Made by a program: the position numbers and the translations under genes. The notes below the pieces were generated by a model, which was not told the origin of the DNA, made no database searches, and saw only the letters and a list, made by a program, of their open reading frames with translations. From Paenarthrobacter nitroguajacolicus (GTDB lineage Bacteria > Actinomycetota > Actinomycetes > Actinomycetales > Micrococcaceae), in contig NZ_JAQPPK010000007.1 in assembly GCF_029952445.1 (NCBI RefSeq), forward strand, positions 1-64,000: DNA of 64,000 bases. The letters run 5' to 3'. Shown piece by piece: positions 60,821-64,000 of this stretch (positions within the stretch are counted from its first letter, which is position 1; each line of letters opens with the position of its first letter).

Positions 60821-61570
60821 TCAGCTTCCGATTCCCAGATGTGCTCCGCCAGCCACATCGAGGGACACTCCCGTGATGTAGCGGTTGTCGGGGTCAGAAA
60901 GGAACAGGATGGCCCGGGCAACTTCGTCGGGTTCGGCAAACCGTCGCATCGGCAGTTGTGCTGCCCTCTTCGCTCGGTTGGCTGCTGCGTCCGGGCCGGA
61001 GTCCCTGGCAAATTGCGCCCACATGGGCGTGTTCACGGGCCCTGGTGCGATCGCGTTCACGGAGATGCCGTTGGGTCCGAGCAGTTCGGCAAAAGACCAC
61101 ATGATGTGGAGGACGGCGAGCTTGCTCGCGTTGTAGGGCAGGTAGTTGAGGCGTGCTTCTTTGGCCGCAACTGAGGACAGGACCACGATGGCCCCGGACG
61201 TGCCAGTCTCAAGCATGGATTTCGCAGTCTCCCGGACCATGGTGAAAGTCGCGGTGGCGTTGATCCTCAGGATGGAGTCGAACTCTTCGGTGGTTGTTTC
61301 CATGATGTCCGGGGTGGGGCCAAGAACTCCGGCTGCGTGCACGAGGACGTCGATACGGCCGTATGTGGCTTGAATGTCCTGTATCACCGTTGCGCATTGT
61401 TGTTCCGAGGTGATGTCGAGGGGGTAAAACGCCATAAGGCCCTGGTTCTCTTTGGGGGAACGGTCGGCGCCGATGACCATGGCCCCCGCCGCTAAGAGTG
61501 CAGTGACTGCTGCGTCACCAATTCCTCCGCTTGATCCGGTTACCAGAACCACCTGGTCCTTGAGGCTCAT
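60821..61570 (-). CDS. short-chain dehydrogenase/reductase (SDR)
   Basis: The 249-residue protein has TGSSGGIGDAAV near the start, LVHAAGVLGPT, Ser in VLSSVAAKEARLN and the catalytic YNASK, followed by the C-terminal GVSLDVAGGAHLG typical of classical SDRs. The start follows AGGGGAGAG. It oxidises or reduces a hydroxy/keto compound. It is encoded near a Gfo/Idh/MocA oxidoreductase, which suggests sugar or inositol metabolism. Confidence 0.92.
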   Translation of the reverse strand: MSLKDQVVLVTGSSGGIGDAAVTALLAAGAMVIGADRSPKENQGLMAFYPLDITSEQQCATVIQDIQATYGRIDVLVHAAGVLGPTPDIMETTTEEFDSILRINATATFTMVRETAKSMLETGTSGAIVVLSSVAAKEARLNYLPYNASKLAVLHIMWSFAELLGPNGISVNAIAPGPVNTPMWAQFARDSGPDAAANRAKRAAQLPMRRFAEPDEVARAILFLSDPDNRYITGVSLDVAGGAHLGIGS

Positions 61571-61703
61571 CGGTTCTCTCCCCTCTTGGAGCAGCTTGAC
61601 TGCTGTTCTTCTGTGGTCGGAGCGTGAAGTGCCTGTCTCATGTTCATTTCCTTACTCGATATTGCCCTTCGGCAGGTCGTCCATTGTTCGGGTGTCGGTG
61701 ATG

Positions 61704-62690
61704 CTAGGGGGCTGGCACCTCCCTGGCGCCGGAGGCTCGCGCTGTCCGGACTGCATCGGCGATTTTCGTGGCGCGGAGCGCCTGAGCGAATGTAACGGCA
61801 GGGGTTTCGCCCATGCAGAACCTCAGTGCCGCTGCTGCTTGGCGGAGGAACAGGTCGGAGGGCTCGAAGTTGTTCTCGTGTTGTCCGCCGTCTCTGTCCC
61901 ACACATGGAGGGAATCGTTTGACCACAACATCCGGCCTCCAGTGGCCAGAATATCGATGGCGAGGCTCCAATCCCCCTGGTTGAGCCCTTGGGGTTCCTG
62001 CCAGGGAGACCAGTAGCTCTGCAGGGTGAACACGACCCCAGAGGGGAATTCGAGCATGGAGACCACGTGTTCCGGTACCGGAGACCCGTAGAGGCTGCTG
62101 CTGGCGCTGGCGGCCAGGACATCCGGATCACCCTCGAACCACGACGAGACCAGTTCGATCGCATGAATGCCATTGACTACCGCGACGCCGCCCTCTTTCG
62201 GGTCAGCACGCCATGAGTCGACGTTCTGCTTATGGGCAACCGATCGAACAGTCACGGCAATCACTCTGTTCTCCCTCACCCACTGTGAGAGAAGCTGGAC
62301 GGCGGGATGCTGGTGGAGTGTGTATCCGACCATGAGTCGTTCGTTCACTCCTGAAGCGGCAGCCATAATGGCAGCACCATCGGCATCAGCCGCCACAGGC
62401 TTTTCCGTCAGCACTCTGAATCCTCTGTTCAGGAGATCCGCACAGATATCCGGTTGCAGTGTGGTGGGTAACGCCACAACGACCAAGTCCAGGTGATCGG
62501 AATGAAGTTCCTGGACGCTGGGCACCACCTGTGCTCCCAGCTCCTGGGCCAACTGAACGGCCCGCTCGTCTTTCTCCACAAGGTGGGTGACACTGGCACC
62601 CAGCTTTGCGAACGCTCGGGCATGCCGGGATCCGGCCCAGCCGGCCGCACCCACCACAGCGACGCGCGGGGGCTGTGCCGCCGTCGTCAT
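61704..62690 (-). CDS. Gfo/Idh/MocA-family NAD(P)-dependent oxidoreductase
   Basis: The 328-residue protein has an N-terminal Rossmann fold VAVVGAAGWAGSRHARAFAKLGA, the segment LTEKPVAADADGAAIM with the catalytic Lys of EKP, and the C-terminal substrate domain with GGVAVVNGIHAIELVSSWF including the conserved His. Family members oxidise sugars, inositols or glycosides. It follows a very short ORF whose stop overlaps its ATG. Confidence 0.92.
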   Translation of the reverse strand: MTTAAQPPRVAVVGAAGWAGSRHARAFAKLGASVTHLVEKDERAVQLAQELGAQVVPSVQELHSDHLDLVVVALPTTLQPDICADLLNRGFRVLTEKPVAADADGAAIMAAASGVNERLMVGYTLHQHPAVQLLSQWVRENRVIAVTVRSVAHKQNVDSWRADPKEGGVAVVNGIHAIELVSSWFEGDPDVLAASASSSLYGSPVPEHVVSMLEFPSGVVFTLQSYWSPWQEPQGLNQGDWSLAIDILATGGRMLWSNDSLHVWDRDGGQHENNFEPSDLFLRQAAAALRFCMGETPAVTFAQALRATKIADAVRTARASGAREVPAP

Positions 62691-62737
62691 GATGCCGGCC
62701 CCGCGAGAATCAGGCCGAAGATGAAAGCGGTGCCCAT
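62687..62737 (-). CDS. 16-codon hydrophobic ORF coupled to the Gfo/Idh/MocA gene
   Basis: Reading on the minus strand from ATG at 62737, the peptide is MGTAFIFGLILAGPAS. It is preceded by AAAGGAGAG and its TGA overlaps the following ATG (ATGA). It is too short to call with certainty. It could be a coupling leader peptide or the end of a lost gene. Confidence 0.35.
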   Translation of the reverse strand: MGTAFIFGLILAGPAS

Positions 62738-62830
62738 GAAATCTCTCCTTTGAGTTAGTTCAGAAAATCAATAAGACGTGTTGCTTGGAACGGCGGCGCC
62801 AAACTGTGGTGCATTTTTAAAAATGGGATG

Positions 62831-64000
62831 TCATGGAACCTGTATTTTCGGTGCCCGCTTCGGAACCGGCCTTTGATCTTCAAGCATGCGTGGCTTGTTG
62901 ACCATGATCGCCCCCGCCACCAGCGCCACGAGCCAGGCACCGAGCATGCCGAACGAGGGCAGCCAACCGTCCCCAGGCGTGTGCAGGAGCGCGAATAGGA
63001 ACGGGCCGATGCTTGCGAGGGCGTAGCCGGTTCCTTGGGCAAACGCGGAAAGACTCCCTGAGCCGGACTGCGTTCGGGTTCGCTTATTGATCATGGTGAA
63101 CGCGAAGGAATAGGCACCTTGCCCCAGCCCGGCAATGACGACCCATATCCCGGCCGAAGCTGGTGGCGCGAAGATGATGCCTCCGTAACCGATGGCGAAG
63201 GCGGCGACAAACAGGACGGCCACAGGTAGCGGGCGGGACATTCTTACAACAACCATGGGCACCATCAGAGCGACCGGCAAAGCAAGGATTGAATAGAGGG
63301 CCAACATGGATCCAGCAGTTTCCTGGCTCATTCCTCTGTCGAGCAGGACAACCGGGAGCCAAGTGAGCGCGGCAAAAGTATTGCTTGAACAACCCGCAAA
63401 CACCAAGGCAGTGCCCCAGCCAATTGACGATCTCCAAGGTTTGACCCCGTCCGCAGAAGGCAAACTCCTACCGTCTGCTGCTGGAGTCCCGGACGGGGCA
63501 AGGGTCCGTCCGGCCACGAGAAGAGTCAGCCAAGGCAGCGCGGCAACCGCGCTGAGGGCCGCCCAAATACCAATGGAGAACCGCCAGCCATAAAGAGTGC
63601 CCAAGGGAATAGCGAATTGGGCGGCCACAGCCGTGCTGACACCCAAGAGAGTGACGTGGAGCGCTGCGAGAATCCCGATTCTGTCGGGAAAATACTTCAT
63701 CAGGAGAGGCGGTACTACCACATTGACCAGACCAATCCCGAGCATGGCAACACAGGTGAACGCCAAGAATGCCTGGACGTTCCATCCCCCTGCGCGCCCG
63801 AGCTGACCCAACGTTGTCAGCAGGATCGCAACCAGCAACAAGTATTCGAGCCGGACACGCCGCACGAGCGGTAGCGCAAGGAAGCCCATCACTGCGAAGC
63901 TGGCGGTCGGCAGCATCCCCAGGATTCCCGTGGTCAAGGCGTCAAAGGGAAGGTCTGCGCCTATTTGACCCAGGAGCGGGGACGCCGCGGAGACCGCTTC
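62831..64000 (-). CDS. MFS transporter, CynX/NimT-like (5' end beyond the window)
   Basis: The frame is open from 62831 to the right edge, and residues upstream of the TTG at 63937 still read as a transporter N-terminus (SPLLGQIGADLPFDA), so the start lies outside. At least 11 hydrophobic segments are seen, with GIGLVNVVVPPLLMKYFPDR and the phrase FAFTMINKRTRTQSGSGSLSAFAQGTGYALASIGPF typical of CynX-type MFS proteins. It may export or import an organic acid or nitroimidazole-like compound. Confidence 0.85.
   Translation of the reverse strand, partial: EAVSAASPLLGQIGADLPFDALTTGILGMLPTASFAVMGFLALPLVRRVRLEYLLLVAILLTTLGQLGRAGGWNVQAFLAFTCVAMLGIGLVNVVVPPLLMKYFPDRIGILAALHVTLLGVSTAVAAQFAIPLGTLYGWRFSIGIWAALSAVAALPWLTLLVAGRTLAPSGTPAADGRSLPSADGVKPWRSSIGWGTALVFAGCSSNTFAALTWLPVVLLDRGMSQETAGSMLALYSILALPVALMVPMVVVRMSRPLPVAVLFVAAFAIGYGGIIFAPPASAGIWVVIAGLGQGAYSFAFTMINKRTRTQSGSGSLSAFAQGTGYALASIGPFLFALLHTPGDGWLPSFGMLGAWLVALVAGAIMVNKPRMLEDQRPVPKRAPKIQVP

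Noticed and set aside
1..64000. CRISPR array
   Set aside because: No regularly spaced 25-40 nt repeats were seen, and no cas genes are present.

Overview
The window is high-GC DNA with actinobacterial gene content (PucR-type regulators, NAD-glutamate dehydrogenase of the ~180 kDa type, a sugar ABC operon without its own ATPase, a DUF4192 remnant). Gene content and sequence style point to the family Micrococcaceae (Arthrobacter sensu lato). This is inference; no rRNA or marker phylogeny is available here.

Left block (1-15.5 kb) is a protein-quality and stress region. A tightly coupled minus-strand operon reads dnaK-grpE-dnaJ(CbpA type)-cbpM-like-clpB-thioredoxin. Facing away from it are a PucR-type regulator, an HtrA-like protease broken by one frameshift, an HdeD-family membrane protein, a UBP-type zinc finger protein, a cNMP-binding/thioredoxin-reductase-like flavoprotein and a membrane protein of unknown function. 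A TMEM175-like channel and an ABM-domain monooxygenase, both on the minus strand, follow. The set resembles in composition, not in order, the transmissible heat-resistance islands of Proteobacteria.

From 15.8 to 22.4 kb lies a scarred accessory stretch: a decayed PucR gene, a repeat carrying a tRNA 3' end, an unknown small ORF, a KAP-family P-loop NTPase, a complete IS3-family element and a DUF4192 pseudogene. A second copy of the tRNA-tailed repeat and an HTH remnant sit at 43.6-44.2 kb.

From 22.4 to 42.6 kb is a catabolic block. It holds a peptide-type ABC transporter with a fused permease-ATPase, an RraA-like aldolase, an MHS-type transporter, 5-oxoprolinase subunits PxpA, PxpB and PxpC, an SDR, an aminotransferase, two tandem TetR paralogues, small proteins, NAD-glutamate dehydrogenase and gluconokinase. 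Six copies of a palindrome near ATGAGAAA-N2-TTTCTCAT lie in its promoter regions. Four of them share the arrangement TTGAC, 17-18 nt, GAAACT, so the operator covers the -10. This looks like one regulon, probably run by the TetR pair, for a pyroglutamate-like compound feeding glutamate metabolism. It is the most interesting signal in the window.

From 44.4 to 56.6 kb is a second catabolic region: an OFA-type MFS protein, then a minus-strand operon of two ACMSD-type amidohydrolases, a Rieske ferredoxin, a phthalate-dioxygenase-reductase-like protein, an MFS exporter, an HpaI-type aldolase and a SnoaL-like protein. A divergent FCD-type GntR regulator follows, then an aldonolactone-oxidase-like flavoprotein and a zinc alcohol dehydrogenase. 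AAATAG-N4-CTATTT palindromes lie between the GntR gene and the operon.

The right end (56.6-64 kb) has a sugar ABC operon behind three LacI-type operator copies, then minus-strand genes for a VOC protein, an SDR, a Gfo/Idh/MocA oxidoreductase and a CynX-like MFS transporter that runs off the window.
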